Source: Tetradesmus obliquus
Taxonomy: Eukaryota; Chlorophyta; Chlorophyceae; Sphaeropleales; Scenedesmaceae
Assembly (NCBI GenBank): GCA_030272155.1
Contig: CP126195.1
Coordinates: 3,517,001 to 3,581,000, forward strand
DNA: 64,000 nucleotides
Reading direction: 5' to 3'
In this document: piece after piece, positions 35,331 through 47,721 of the stretch
Layout of the letters: each line of letters starts with the position of its first letter
How positions within the stretch are numbered: the first letter of the stretch is position 1
The notes under the pieces: generated by a model
Database searches by the model: none
What the model was told of the DNA's origin: nothing
What the model saw: only the letters and a program-made list of their open reading frames with translations
Program-made: the position numbers and the translations under genes

Positions 35331-36707
35331 ATGGCGAATCGCAAGGCTAAGCCCATCGAGGGCGAAGTATGCTGGTTCTGCAAGCAGCCAGCTGACCACG
35401 AGTCTTGGATGGGACTAGGCTTCCTCAAGAGCACTTCACAGCCAGTGTTCGAGTGAGAACTGCTGCTGCTGCCACTGCTGCCAGCGTGCAGAGCGCTCAG
35501 CAGTCACTAGATGCAGCCTTCTTGCCGCAGTGCCTGGGAAGTGCTGTCCTGCAAGCAGCATCCGCCTTAGGTACAGGCAGACTGTGGCAAATGGCGGCAC
35601 ATGCCAATGCAGCAGTACCTGCTGGCTCTGCAGCGACAGTGCTAGCACTGGCTCTAGCACTGTCTTCAGCGCTGAAGGCGCCTCCCGCTTGCCATGCTGT
35701 TGCACAGCATGCACTTGATGGCTGCTGATGCACATGTGCCTTAATGTCTATATCCTGCAGGGGCAACTACATCTTGTACCATGAGCCCTGCGCAGTGTAT
35801 TCAAACGGCGCTGGCGACGTGCCAGCAGACGGCATGGATGATCAAACCGTGCTCAAGTTCTGGCTGCATGGCGAGAAGTGCTCAGGCATAGGCCTCAAGT
35901 GCCAGCTCTGCGGCTTGAAGTGAGTCTTCGGCTGTGCAGCGGCAGCAGCAGCAGCAGCAGCAGTGCCAGCTGGCAACCTCTGTACTGCGTTCCTGCAAGC
36001 ATGTGTGCTGGTGTTGTACATGCCATTTTTTTTTCGTAATCAGCTGGACAACACAGCGTGCTGTGCATTACAGCACACCCTTGGACAAGCCGTTGACACT
36101 CCTACCGCTGAGGCACATCAATCGCGTGTCATACTTTCTTGTTCTTTCTTTTTTGCTCCCTCTTTTTTCGCCACAGGGGTGCCACCACGGGCTGCCTGCA
36201 TGGGCCCTGCCAGCAGTTCTACCACTACCCGTGTGCACGCGTGCGCGCAGCGCAGGGCCACCTGCAGTTCTCGCTGCAGTGCCGCGCGCTGGCGTGCTCC
36301 ACACACCTGGACATGTGAGCGGGAGCAGCAGCAGGCGCAGCAACAGGCGCAGCACTGACCTTGCAGATGTTCAGGATGTAGACAGCAGCGCAAGGGGTTC
36401 TTAGGAGCAACAGCCACCGCATTCTGTAGCAACAGGAGTTGCGCGCAGTGACAGCAGTGCAGCTTGCGGCAGCAGCATCCCAGCAGTTGCCGCAGAGCAG
36501 CTTGAGCGCACCGTAATTGGTTGTGGTGCATTGTGCGCGAGCAGCATGAGCGCAAGCACATTGTTTCCACCTCCTCCTGTCAAGCATGCCTCCAGCAGCT
36601 CATCTGTCGCAGCCACCTTGCGGAAGCCTTTGTACCCTGCATACAAACACTTAGAGTGCTGCCCACCATATTCTGCTAGCTAATGCTGTTACGGCTTGTG
36701 GTTCCTG

Positions 36708-36740
<33 letters not shown>

Positions 36741-38454
36741 GCAGGCTGCCGCTGCCAGTGGAGGAGCAGTTCCTGGGCATGTGGATGGAAGGGGGCGGCT
36801 CCTGGAACGGCAGCCTGGTGGGGCCTGCAGCCTCATCATGGCTGCCACACTATGAGGCCTACCTGGCAGCCTTTAAGGCGCGCTGGCAGCACCTGCTCAC
36901 TATGACACCTGCCGAGGAGCTGCGCGCAGCAGCAGCAGCAGCGCAGCCGAAAGGCAAGGCCAAGCGGCGCAGCAAGACTGGCGCGCGCGGCAGCAATCCT
37001 GACAGGGATGACTCGGATCCGGAGTTCAGGGTGAAGAAGAGCGGGCGCGGCAGCCACCACGGTGGGAAGTCGCGGGCTTCGCAGTCGCAGCTGGCGCGCG
37101 GGACGTCGATGTCGCTGGATGGCACAGCGCAGCAGCAGCAGCAGCAGCAGCAGCGGAAGCCGCAGAAGGTTGGGGTACCGCCAGAGATTGCACAGGCAGC
37201 GGCGAGGCAAGCGGGCCAGCCTGATGCAGTGCCGCTCAAAACTGAGCCGCTGGCGGATATCCAAGGCGCAGCAGCTGCAGCAGCTGCTGCTGATGCGCAG
37301 CAGTGGCCAGAGCTGGACTGTGGGCTGCTGCTGCAGGCGGCTGGGTTTGGGGCACCTGTGCCGGGTGCTGCAGCGCAGCCAGGCGGAGCTGCGCCGCTGA
37401 GCCAGCAGGCGCTGCAGGCTGTTGCAGCAGCAGCTGTAGCAGCGGTTGGCGGCGCCACCAGCAGCCGGACAGCATCTGGCGTTGCCAGGGGCGGTGGTGC
37501 TGGCGGTGCTGCTGTATCTTCTGTGCTGCAGGGTGGCGCTTCCTCTGCTGACAGCGCTCCTGCAAGTGGCGGCAGCAGGCGGCGGGCTGCGGGGCGTGCA
37601 GCGGCAGCGCGGGAGGCTGCGGAAGCAGACACAGCAGCAGCACCTGCAGAAGCTGGCGCCAGCCCGCAGCAGCAGCAGCAGCAGCAGGGTGGCGCTGCGA
37701 GTGAGCAGCTGTCACTGGAGCTTCCAGATCGAGTAAGGGATGCTCTGCTGGCTCCAGCAGGCAAGGATAGTGGCTTGGGCACATTCCCTATCAGGCGAGC
37801 AGCGCCGGCAGTGCTGCGGCAGCAGCAACCAAAGGCAGGAGCAGCAGCAGCAGCGGCAGCAGCGCCAGCAGCAGGCGCTGCTGCAGCTGAGAGCAGCGAA
37901 GGAGGTATGAGCTTTAGCGGGGGCATGTTCCTGGGCCCTGCAGGCGCTGATGAGAGCAAGGCGCAGCAAGGCACGCCTGGCCAGCCTGCGGGCCGCAACA
38001 AGCGCAAGTACCTGGACGTCAACACCTACATGCAGTCCGGCAAGAAAGTGCTCACAAAGGAGGCCAGCACCCCGGCAGCAGCAGCAGCAGGTGCAGGAGG
38101 TGCGGCAGACGGGCCGCAGCGCACCAGCAGCAAGCAGCAGCGCACGTCGCGCTCGCAGATCAGCGACTGCCCGAGCACAGGCAGCTGGAGCAGGACGCTG
38201 CACAGCACGAGCCCTGGGGGGCTGTCTGGCGGTTTGTTAGGCATGCCGCCGCTTGCTGCTGCAGGCAATGGCAGCGCAGCGTGCATCACGCCGCCTGAGG
38301 GCTGGCCAGGCTCCTACCGCGGAGGCACTGACATGTTCAGCTGGCTGCAGCAGCAGGTGCAGCGGCAGCAGCTGCAGCCAGGCAAGGGCCACTCACCTGT
38401 GTCTGGTAGTGGAGTCCCTCTGCAGGGCTCGCCGGCAGCAGCAGGGGCTCTGCC

Positions 38455-38495
<41 letters not shown>

Positions 38496-38882
38496 GCCTG
38501 GGCTTAGATCTGTCTGCTGCAGGGTTTGACAGCAAGCAGGGCGGCGGCAGTGACGCTGCTGACAGGCAGGCATTGCAGGCGCTGGCGCAGGCCATTCAGC
38601 AGCATGTTGTGCAGGTGCCTGCACAGAGCTCCGCTGCTGCAGCAGCAGCAGCAAGCACCCTAGAGCCGCAGGGTGGGGTGGACAAGGCAGTGTCTGACGC
38701 AGGTGCCACCGCTGCTGCTGCCGTCGCTGCAGCAGCCGCAGCAGCTGGCTTGTCTGAGCAGGAGCGCGACAAGCTCGTGAATGCTGTCAGGGGGGCAGCG
38801 CAAGAAGTGATGCTGTCTGGCGGCAACGGCTCAGCTGTGGCAGGCGGCGGCCGCAGCACTGGCAACGGCAATGGCATCGCTC

Positions 38883-38917
<35 letters not shown>

Positions 38918-41346
38918 CCGGCGCTGCACTCTGCAGCTCGCGAGTCGAGCACGCAGGTGCCGCTGCTGCTGCGGCAGCCGGGCAGTGTGCCTGCTCTGCA
39001 CAGCCCTAAGGCTGCTGCTGCGGGTACGATGGGACCGCCATCACCCCAGGCATCGCTTGCCGCTGCAGTTGCAGCAGCAGCAGCCGCTGCTGCAGCGGCG
39101 CCTGCTGCCAGTGGTATCAGCCTGATCAAGCAGCAGCTGCAGCAGCTGCTGCTGCAGCAGCAGCGCGGCGACACTGAGCAGCCCCGCAGCCCGGGCAGCG
39201 CAAAGTCTGCTGCAATGCTGAGCGGCATAGCTGATGTGCTGCGGCAGGCAATGGAGCAGCCGGGAGCTTCGCGCAGGCCAGGTGCAGCAGGCAGCGGCAG
39301 TAGCAGCAGGCAGGCGCAGCCTGACTCAGCAGCAGCATCTCTGCTAATGAATCAGCTTGCGGAGGTGCTGAAGAACGTTGATAAGCTTGGGGCGGCATCA
39401 CCGCGCGCAGCAGCGCCAGGGCGCAATGCTGCGGCAGCGGCAGCAGCGGCTCGGCCAGCAGCAGCAGCAGCAGCAGCGCCGGTGCTGCCGCGCATGGTGG
39501 AGTATTTCGGCTGCGTTACTTCGGTGCCGCCGCTGTCGCCGGGCGAGGTGCGGGCGGCTGGCGTAACTGCGCACCCCAACGTGGTGTCTACGTTCCTGCG
39601 GCAGCGGGATGGCACGCCACTGCAGGCGCTGCAGCCGGTGAGTGGCACAGTTCTGAGGTGCCTTGCAGTGTTGATTTTGCACCTCTGCTATATGGAGCAC
39701 ACCACCCTTTATACTGGACACTTGTCTTCGCAGCCGATGCACCTCATCCCGTGCTGCTATTATCCAGAATGTCCAGCAGACTCGCACATTGTGTATGCTA
39801 GCCATGTACAGACAGCTTCTATAGTCTACTGCATCATCACAGGGGCGCCCTCACTCATAGTCCTTGCCTGCGTGCCTGCCTTTGTCCCCGCAGTGGTCCA
39901 TCGTGGTGCCTCCCTCCTCGCAGCAGCAGCTGGCAGCCGTCCGCGTGCAGCCCAGCCACATCAGCAGCCAGCTGCACAGCCTGCTGCAGGCCAGCAACGT
40001 GCTCAACAACCACACCACCAGCACTGCAGCGTCCGGCAGCGCTGCTGCTGCTGCTGCGCTGCTGCCGGCGCCACAGGGTGGGAAGCTGTCGGGGGGCTAT
40101 GCTGGCATGCCGCAGGATTTGCCTGTGCGGTATGTAAGGGGCGGCTTTGTGGGCCCTGAAGACCCGCGGCGGCACCTGCAGGGCGAGTTCACTCTCACGG
40201 CACTGCAGGTGCGAGGGCTGGGTTTCCATGTGCAGGCAATACTGTGTAGCTTCAGGTGCTGGGCCTTTGGCGCAGCTACTGCTCCGCAAAGCTGTGTCTC
40301 ATAAACCAATATCTTACTCATGAAGATATCCTGGTGTACGCGTGAACTAGAGCCCGGCATGGTGCTGGGCCCCTGGTGCAGCTACCACTAAGCTGTGTCA
40401 CAAACACTGTTGTCTACTCAAGTACCTTCGACAACACTTCGTTGCCCCGCAGGACTTGGACCCTGGCACGGTGCTGGGCCCATGGCGCAGCTACGTGCTG
40501 GGCCAGGAGGACTACAACGCCCTCATGAACGCGCCGCCAGCTGATTGGCAGCCGCCGCCAGGGCAGGCCCGCGACACAGCCTGGCTGGAGCTACTGCACA
40601 AGTGGGTGCTTGCGTGTCTGTGCAATGCTTTGCATGGCAGCTGTTCCTCTGCTGGCAGGTACACACTCGCAGGTACCAACCTGCCGGTACACTGCTGTCA
40701 TGCACCAGTACATGCGACAGAGATGGCGCACACTGTGAGCTGCGTGCTGCGTGCTGTGGTCAGCAGGTGCACACGCATGCTGCGCGTGCCCACCTGCCGG
40801 CACGCTGCTCTCACATACCAACACATGCGACAAAATCCTAGTACGTGTGACAAAATTGAAGGACACTGCGTGCTGTGGTGCTGCAGGTACACGCTCACGC
40901 TGCGCGTGCCCACCCTAGAGGGCCCTGACCCCTTCAGCACCGCCTGCACCCGCACACAGCACACGCTCTACTTCTGCGCACTTGGCCACGGCAACCTCAC
41001 CTGCCTGGCAAACGACCCGCTGCTTGACCCACTGGCCGCATCCCTGGCAGCAGCAGCAGCAGCAGCAGCCTCGTCTAGCAGCGCCTGGGAGGATGCAGAT
41101 CAGCCGCGCATTGGGCCGCCGAACGTGAGCGTGGTGGTGGTGCTGGCGAATGGGCTGCCGCTGCCGCTGCTGGTTGCCACGCGGGGTATAAAGGCTGGCG
41201 AGCAGGTGTGCTACAGTTACGGGGCTGGCTATTGGCACGCGTGGGCGGGGCTGCGTGCGCAGATCATGAAAGAGCAGCATCAGCAGCAGCAGGCGGGTGG
41301 GGGTGTTGGTGGGGGTGCGCCACCGGGGACGGCTGGCGGGCGGTAG
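35331..41346 (+). CDS. ePHD zinc finger plus SET domain chromatin protein, 1411 aa
   Basis: Seven exons: 35331-35452, 35761-35919, 36177-36314, 36745-39637, 39894-40208, 40453-40601, 40887-41346 (4236 bases, all phases agree). Residues about 14-139 form an extended PHD finger: CWFC, HEPCAVYSNG, LKCQLCGLKGATTGC and YHYPCAR. About 900 residues of Ala/Gln/Ser-rich sequence follow, with basic patches. The C-terminal SET region spans several exons. It contains DLDPGTVLGPW (about 1210-1220), GNLTCLANDP (1294-1303) where active enzymes have a RFINHSC-like motif, then NVSVVVV, LVATRGIKAGEQVCYSYG and GYW (to about 1376). SET proteins methylate lysines. ePHD plus SET recalls trithorax-type enzymes, but the altered NHS motif makes activity uncertain. 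Exon 4 is read through in a spurious longer frame past its donor at 39638. Confidence 0.82.
36711..36741 (+). repeat. CTG run before an acceptor
   Basis: Ten or so CTG triplets lead directly into GCGCAG at the start of the fourth ePHD-SET exon. Confidence 0.9.
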
Positions 41347-43566
41347 CAGCAGCAGCAGCAGCAAGGGATGGCGCTGCAGGCGTGCTGCTGCAGGCGCGCT
41401 GCTGCTGCAGCTGGTTGTGTATGCGGTTGGCTGCTGCTAGTGGTGAGCAGTTGGGCTGCAGAGCTGGTGCTTCGGCTGTTGCAGCAGCCGGCGCAGAGGG
41501 CTGCGCAGCATGCGGTTGGTGGGCATCCATGCGGGGAGGTGCTGTGCCTATTTCTCGCCTAGCACAACCTGGGGTGGGGTCGGCATGCTGCTGGCCTGGT
41601 GTTGGTAGGGCCTGGGGTGGTAAGGCTGATCAAGCAGTATGTGGTTTGCCGTTACTAACGACTAGTAGTGGCTGATGACGCGCGTCTCTCACAAGCTGTT
41701 GATGAGGGCTGGTGGATGCAAGTTGCTGCGGGACTGGCGCTGTGAGCGCGTTACTGCCTGGTGAGAGCCTCCTTGTGTTGCTGCAGCACGGTACCATACT
41801 CAAGTATGAAGCCGTGTACAGCCCTGAGATGAGCTCACGGATGCATGTCTCAAGGGGCAAATTCGGCTGCTTTGATCTCATAAGAGTGAATCAGCTGGCG
41901 CGTTGAATGGGGGCTTGCTGTAGTGCCTGCCAGTACCATGAGGCAATACACTAGTTTCCTTTGAGCATCATCATCTCACATGCATCATCTTGGCAGTCGC
42001 ATTGCATCTGGTGTGATATTGGTCGCCAAGGTGAATTTGATAGGTGTGTTTGGTTGCACTTGTGGATATGCGATGCGCACTGTCTAAGCTGTACAGGGTT
42101 GGTGTTATTTCAATGAAGCCGAATGCAGTGGTGGTGACGCAAGAGCATCAGCGATTGCATGGTCAGCACACTGCAGGTTTGCGTCAGGGAAAGGCGGGGA
42201 TTTGCTGTTCTGTTGTGTCTTGCAGAGTCATGCGAAGCGCTGGTGTACACTGGCTTCAACTGACTGGCCAAATCTATGATGCTGTGCGTGCTTTCCTCCT
42301 GGCGTTGGTTGCTGCGGATGCGTACGTAAGGCAGGATTCTGTCCGGGCTGACAGAAGCTTCAGTGCTTGTTTTCCATGTGTTTGCGTTGTGGCAAGAGGG
42401 CATGGGATCACGTAAAGCTTGCACGGCCAGGAAGTAAGGCTGCTATCATCAAGCACCTTGTCCTTGGTGTGGCTCTGTGCGTACGCGTACTTGCCTGGCA
42501 CGAGGGACTTCCGCTTTTCAGTCGACAGTTCTGCTGATCATCAGCCTGGCAGGCAGGCTCCTGACTTGGTTGTACAACTCTGTACAGACAGTGCATGCTC
42601 ACGTACGTTGTCAGCATCATGGGTCCCAGCAAATACGCATGACCCGGTCAGCCTGGCAGGGCCTTTGTAACAATGTTTCCTCCCACCAACAATCATCCCC
42701 CAAGCGAAATGGCATCGCTTCGGTACTGCAACTAGTTGGCAGCGATGCACCAAATTTGTGACTGGACACACCCACGTTCAGGACTTCATCGGTTACAAAT
42801 GACAGATCCACCAGCTGCTGAGTGGTGTCAGCAGCTGCGGCCGCCATACTGTAAAACAGAACGTAATTAGACACGCCCACCGAGGCCCGAGGACTACTGC
42901 GCAAGTACTGTACTGCACGGCAGTACTGCCGACTAGTCAGCGGCTGTCCAAGGATTGAAAAAGACAAGCAGCAGAACGCGTCATGCGAACGTATGATTAC
43001 CTGCGTGTGCATTATAAGCAAGCCAACCAACAGACGCTCCCCAAATAGCTGCAGCACTCGCAGAGGCAGCATTGCAGAGCATGTAACTAGCTATTGCCCG
43101 GATCATCAGCACCGGCGCAAGCACGCTGCTGCTGCACGCGCCTGATGCGATGGCATAAACCCAGGATCCCGAGCACACACCCTTCCGCGGTCCAGCAACA
43201 CCCTCCCACCGCCTCCGTCACAGTGACAGCAACCCTTCCCCATCACATGTAACATGACAGTTTTAGGCTTGGTGAATGCACACCTGCGCACCTTCGAGCA
43301 ATGCTGTTCCAAACATGTCCAACCCCGGTGCTCGGCAAGCAACATCTGCCCCCGATGATGGCATGCTTTGGCGAAAACAATCAATGTTTTTCACTAACAC
43401 TGCCGTGTGATGGCACCCCATCTGTTCTGCTCAGCGGCCAGCAAGCAAGCAGCCTGGATGACACAGCAGTCATATGAAGCTTGTCAGCTGCTCAAGAACA
43501 TACGCTTGCGAGCCTCCTGCTAAATAATGTATGGTGCATTCATGCACAAGCAGGGCGCAGGAGCCG
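41347..43566. other. Convergent intergenic region
   Basis: Between two gene 3' ends (ePHD-SET on plus, signal peptide peptidase on minus). No supported exons or repeats seen. Confidence 0.45.
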
Positions 43567-46500
43567 CTACAGCTCCTTCTTATCCTCGCCCTCCTTGCCA
43601 GCTGCTGCTGCTGCATCTGCTGCCTCTTGCTGCACAACGTGGTCTTCCTGGAAGTGCCACACCTGACCAAACTCGCCTCGCAGCGCCGCGTGCGCAGCAA
43701 CAGTCAGCAGCACGGCTGGCACAATGTACAGCAGCGCTGGCTGAGCTGCCTTGAAGTAGTTCATCACGAAAATGGTCGTGCCCAGGCCGCCCACGTAGCC
43801 CCAGAACACACTCTGGAAGTAGTTGCTCTTGAAGTTGGTTTCGGCGTCATAACGCAGCATCAGAGCCACAAACAGCCCGGGAATGACGATGTCACCAAGC
43901 CCCAGCATCGCAAAGTTGGGCTTGGCGGTTGCACCGGCTGCTGCGGCAGCCCGCATCGCCCGGAGCGACTCGCGCGGGAACAGCAGCTTGATCGGTGCCT
44001 CGAAGTTCTTCGCCACGCTGACCATGACAGGCGTGCAGAACACCCAGAAGATGTCGTAGACAAACAGTCCGCTGAGCAGGATGGCTGCGGTTTTGAAGGA
44101 GCCCAGCGAGACACTCTCAATGCCGAGCAGAGAGAATGCCAGGCCCAGGGCGTTGTTTGCCAGCCAGTTCTTGGTGTAGGCGTACCACACACCCAGCGCC
44201 AAGCTGGGGAAGCACAGCAGCAGCTCGGGCACGGTCAGCTCCAGCGGGGTGGGCTCCTTGGAGACAAAGGGGATGGCTGGGATGCTCGGCAGCTTCAGCA
44301 CCTGCGCAGCAGCAGCAGCAGCAGGGGCACAATACACCAAGCAGTAGGGGTGAGAGCGCATTTGAAAGTGATACGTGTTTGAGTGCGTCTCAAGCAGCGT
44401 GCGCGCATACGGCGTGCATGTTTGCCGCTAAGAAAATTAGTGGCAGGCCCTGCTCCTCCTGGTGATCCTTCATGACCGCAAGGTTGGCACGATGTGGTTA
44501 AAACGCATGTGGTTGCATGCAAGCCAACACACATATAACACCAGCACAGCAAAGGAACAGTGAGGCGCCGCGCGCGACAAACCGCATTGCGCAGACACAG
44601 CCGTTCCAGGTCAATCTGGCATCGTGCATACCATGCCTAGCTACATGTCTGACACTGCAGCTCTCAGTCCCTACAAACTCGTGGTGTACGTGTCTGACAC
44701 CCCACAAAACTGAAACCTAAAGCCGGGCACAGGAGAACAGAGCCCTGGAGCATATCACACAGCCGCACCTTCTGCTGCATGGCCTCGCTGACACAAATTC
44801 AAAGCACAAAAGAACCCGCAACCCTATCACCAAGCCCTGAAGCATATCACACAGCCGCACCTTCTTCTGCGTTGCCTTGCTGAACACAGATTGAAAGCAC
44901 AAAACAACCCGCAACCCCACCACCAAGCCCTGGAGCATATCACACAGCCGCACCTTCTTCTGCATGGCCTCGCTGACACAGAATCAAAGCAACAAACAAC
45001 CTGCAACCCTATCACCAAGCCCTAGAGCACATTGCGCGGCCGCAACTTCTTCTGCGTGGCCTCGCTGAACACAATGTAAAAAGCAGCAAAACAACCCGCA
45101 AACTTTTCATTAAATCTTTGCGCACATTACGCAGCCGCACCTTCTTCTGCGTAGCCTCGCTGACACAGATTCAAAGCAACAAACAACCTGAAACCCTGCC
45201 ACCAAGCCCTAGAGCACATTGCGCGGCCGCAACTTCTTCTGCGTGGCCTCGCTGAACACAATGTAAAAAGCAGCAAAACAACCCGCAAACTTTTCATTAT
45301 ATCTTTGCGCACATCACGCAGCCGCACCTTCTTCTGCGTAGCCTTGCTGAAGAGCTGGTTCACAAAAGGCAGCGCGACTGCGTTGATGGCAAAGGCGCCC
45401 AGCAGTGTGATGTAGCCCGACAGCAGCAGATTGACCAGCCACTTGGGCAGGTAGCGGAAGCACAGGAACAGCCCAAACAGCACGCAGCTGCCCACCTGCA
45501 CGGCAGCAATAACAATGTGGGGTGGTGCAGTAGGGTGGGTGAGCGTGGGATTGTGAGGCTTGAAGGGGGCGCGCAGGAGAAGAAGACTGGCACGCATAGT
45601 GCGTGGCAGATGAGCCGCTGCCGCTGCATGCTATGCGTAGCTTGTTTCCTGCGTTGCTGACTTGCGTCTTGCTTGAAGCAGTCCCTGTCATGCAGCGGTT
45701 GGCAGCAGCTGTGCACTTAACAGGAGCTCCTATGCAGCCGTCTGCCACTGGCAATGCTCCTTGCAGACAAAGGGCTCAAACCGCACAGCTGCCACGAGTT
45801 TTACAACAAACCAGTCATGCCCTAGGTGTGGGCGCGTGAACAATACTGCACCTACTGCTGCAATGGCTGCTGCCCAACCCTACTAGTGTACAGTCCTGCA
45901 GGCATGACCCTGCCTTGCTTGGCCCAGCTCTGCCACTGCTGCACGTGCTGATGCTGCAGATGTCCGTGGTTTATTGCATGACACCATGGTCAAGCTGTGG
46001 CGGTCAAACTTTGGTCAAACACAGCGGGACTCACGATGGGGAACTTCATGGCATCTTTGTGTGTCATGCTCTCCTGCGGAGGCTCAGCCTTGATGGACCT
46101 CCAGCTGCCAACATAAACTGTTAGTGCGGCATGCAGTACCACACTCACACTGCATGCAGTACAGCAGATACAGTAGACAGTGTTATTCCAGGGGGAGAGA
46201 CGGGTAGAGAGCTGCCAGCAGACAATGCTGCAGGAGCTGGGTGCCACGCAGCAGTACTGCTGATGTGAGCAGCAAGCAGGAGGAAAGCCTGGAGGCAGTT
46301 AGCTGAGATGGACTCATGTTCCTGGGGAAGAGGACCAGGACCTTTATCATCGTGATTTGCCGTGCACAAACAACGGAAGCCCAGGTGGCGATGCATGTCG
46401 CACTGCACTGCAGTGCAGCTGCTGTTGCAGGCCAACCGACAAGTGAGGTGCTTCGAGTGCAAGCAGCACACGCAGCAAGCACGAGCATGTCTACAGTCGC

Positions 46501-46578
46501 GATCAAGCCTCACCTGTAAGGGATGTAGACCACCGTCGGCAGCACCGACAGCACTAGCAGCAGCACATGTGCTTTCAT
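43567..46578 (-). CDS. SPP: Signal peptide peptidase (intramembrane aspartyl protease), 345 aa
   Basis: Four exons: 46578-46514, 46104-46035, 45495-45328, 44301-43567 (1038 bases; phases 2, 0, 0 agree). SPP cleaves leftover signal peptides within the ER membrane. The family signature is complete: FVYDIFWVF with Asp184, MLGLGDIVIPG with Asp238, and the QPALLYIVP motif (PAL at 289-291). Around nine hydrophobic helices are visible, and the KDAMKFPIVGS start is typical. Length fits the family (about 340-380). The last four residues, KKEL, fit a dilysine KKxx retrieval signal for the ER. The intron between exons 3 and 4 is about 1 kb and holds seven copies (including the real one) of the exon 3 end. 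Start chosen at the first helix (MKAHVLLLVLSVLPTVVYI). The symbol is by family, not by locus. Confidence 0.93.
44757..45351 (-). repeat. ~94-bp tandem copies of an exon end plus donor in the SPP intron
   Basis: Seven copies, at about 45351 (the real exon 3 end), 45258, 45165, 45070, 44980, 44888 and 44793. Each has a CAGCRAGGC...ACGCAGAAGAAG core followed by GTGCGG or TTGCGG. Spacers of about 60 bases are also similar (GGGCTTGGTG, GGTTGTTT). The two variants alternate, which suggests duplication of a two-unit block. Confidence 0.93.
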
Positions 46579-47679
46579 GGCTGGCGGAAGCGATTGCCCG
46601 TCCCATTTTATCAATGTCATTGCGAGGAATCAAGTAATGTCCAAGCTTCTACACGCTGTATGAGGAGACGAAGGTCAGCTGAGCAGGGACGTCTGGTTTC
46701 CAGTCCAACCGCTTCGTCTTGGATCAGGCCAGGAACCGCCAGAAAGTTGACAGCACCCTTGATGTTGCAGCAGGTTTGACTTTACAAGAAAGCACTGAGC
46801 TTCAAACCAACACTGCCTGCCACTGACAGGCAACCTGCTGAACCCTTGCCCCAGGGTGGAAGGTCTCCACAAGCTTTGATGCATTATATCAAAACGCGAG
46901 CAGTGCTTTGTCAGCCATGCTGTTACATTGTGACTACTGCAGCTGCACACCAGAGACACATGTAAGCTATGCTGTGCTACTCAGTCAGGCTGGCTGATTG
47001 CAGTCCCGCCCATAGCACCAGGCTAGAGTGCTGCTGACATAGTTATGTGTGTTTATAAACGCATGCAGGACAGTGCCTTGCTGGTGGCAGACGCATACAA
47101 CACTCTGCAACTGCGGCGAACCAAGTGCACTGGCACTGGTTCAAGGCCGGCGGCTGGACCGCTGCAAAGCCACCACAGTGTGTGCTGCTGCATCTCCAAG
47201 CGACCTGGATCTGTTCCCAACATTGATGCAACAGCAATGTGCAGAGCTCACAATGGCAGCAGCTGCCATCAACACCCGCTGCGCGCCGTGACCTTCCAGG
47301 CATGCCAAGCAGCCATGGTGTGCTGACTCAGCAGCACGGAACAGCATACTGCTGCATCACTGCAGGGATCTTCCTCACTGAAAACCTTTTTCACCAGCAG
47401 CTCAAACCAGCAGCATGTAACTGCAAAAGAACACGCAAAAAGCGCGCAATGAACACTGTCAAATGCAGAAAGGCAGCCCAAAGCAAGGGGCGGCAGCCTA
47501 GGTCAGCGTCTTGAAAACAGACCCCCACACAGCTGCTGTTAGTTGCCGCTGTTGCTGTTACTTCCATGATGCAGCAATGTGTCACGGGACAGAGGCACCA
47601 AGCGGTAGGCTGCTGCTGCCTGCGCTGTTGCTGCACGGATGCAACTCGCAGTTGAAACTACAAGCAGTTGTCAGCGCTG

Positions 47680-47721
<42 letters not shown>

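Noticed and set aside
36859..38025. 388-residue minus-strand frame inside the ePHD-SET gene
   Set aside because: Low-complexity antisense frame kept open by CAG/GCN composition.
39638..40159. Continuation of the large ePHD-SET exon past 39637
   Set aside because: A GTGAGT donor at 39638 and an in-phase exon from 39894 give the conserved C-terminus; the read-through is intron.
44757..45351. Regular repeats considered as a CRISPR-like array
   Set aside because: Repeats and spacers are both similar between units and match an exon end; the genome is eukaryotic.
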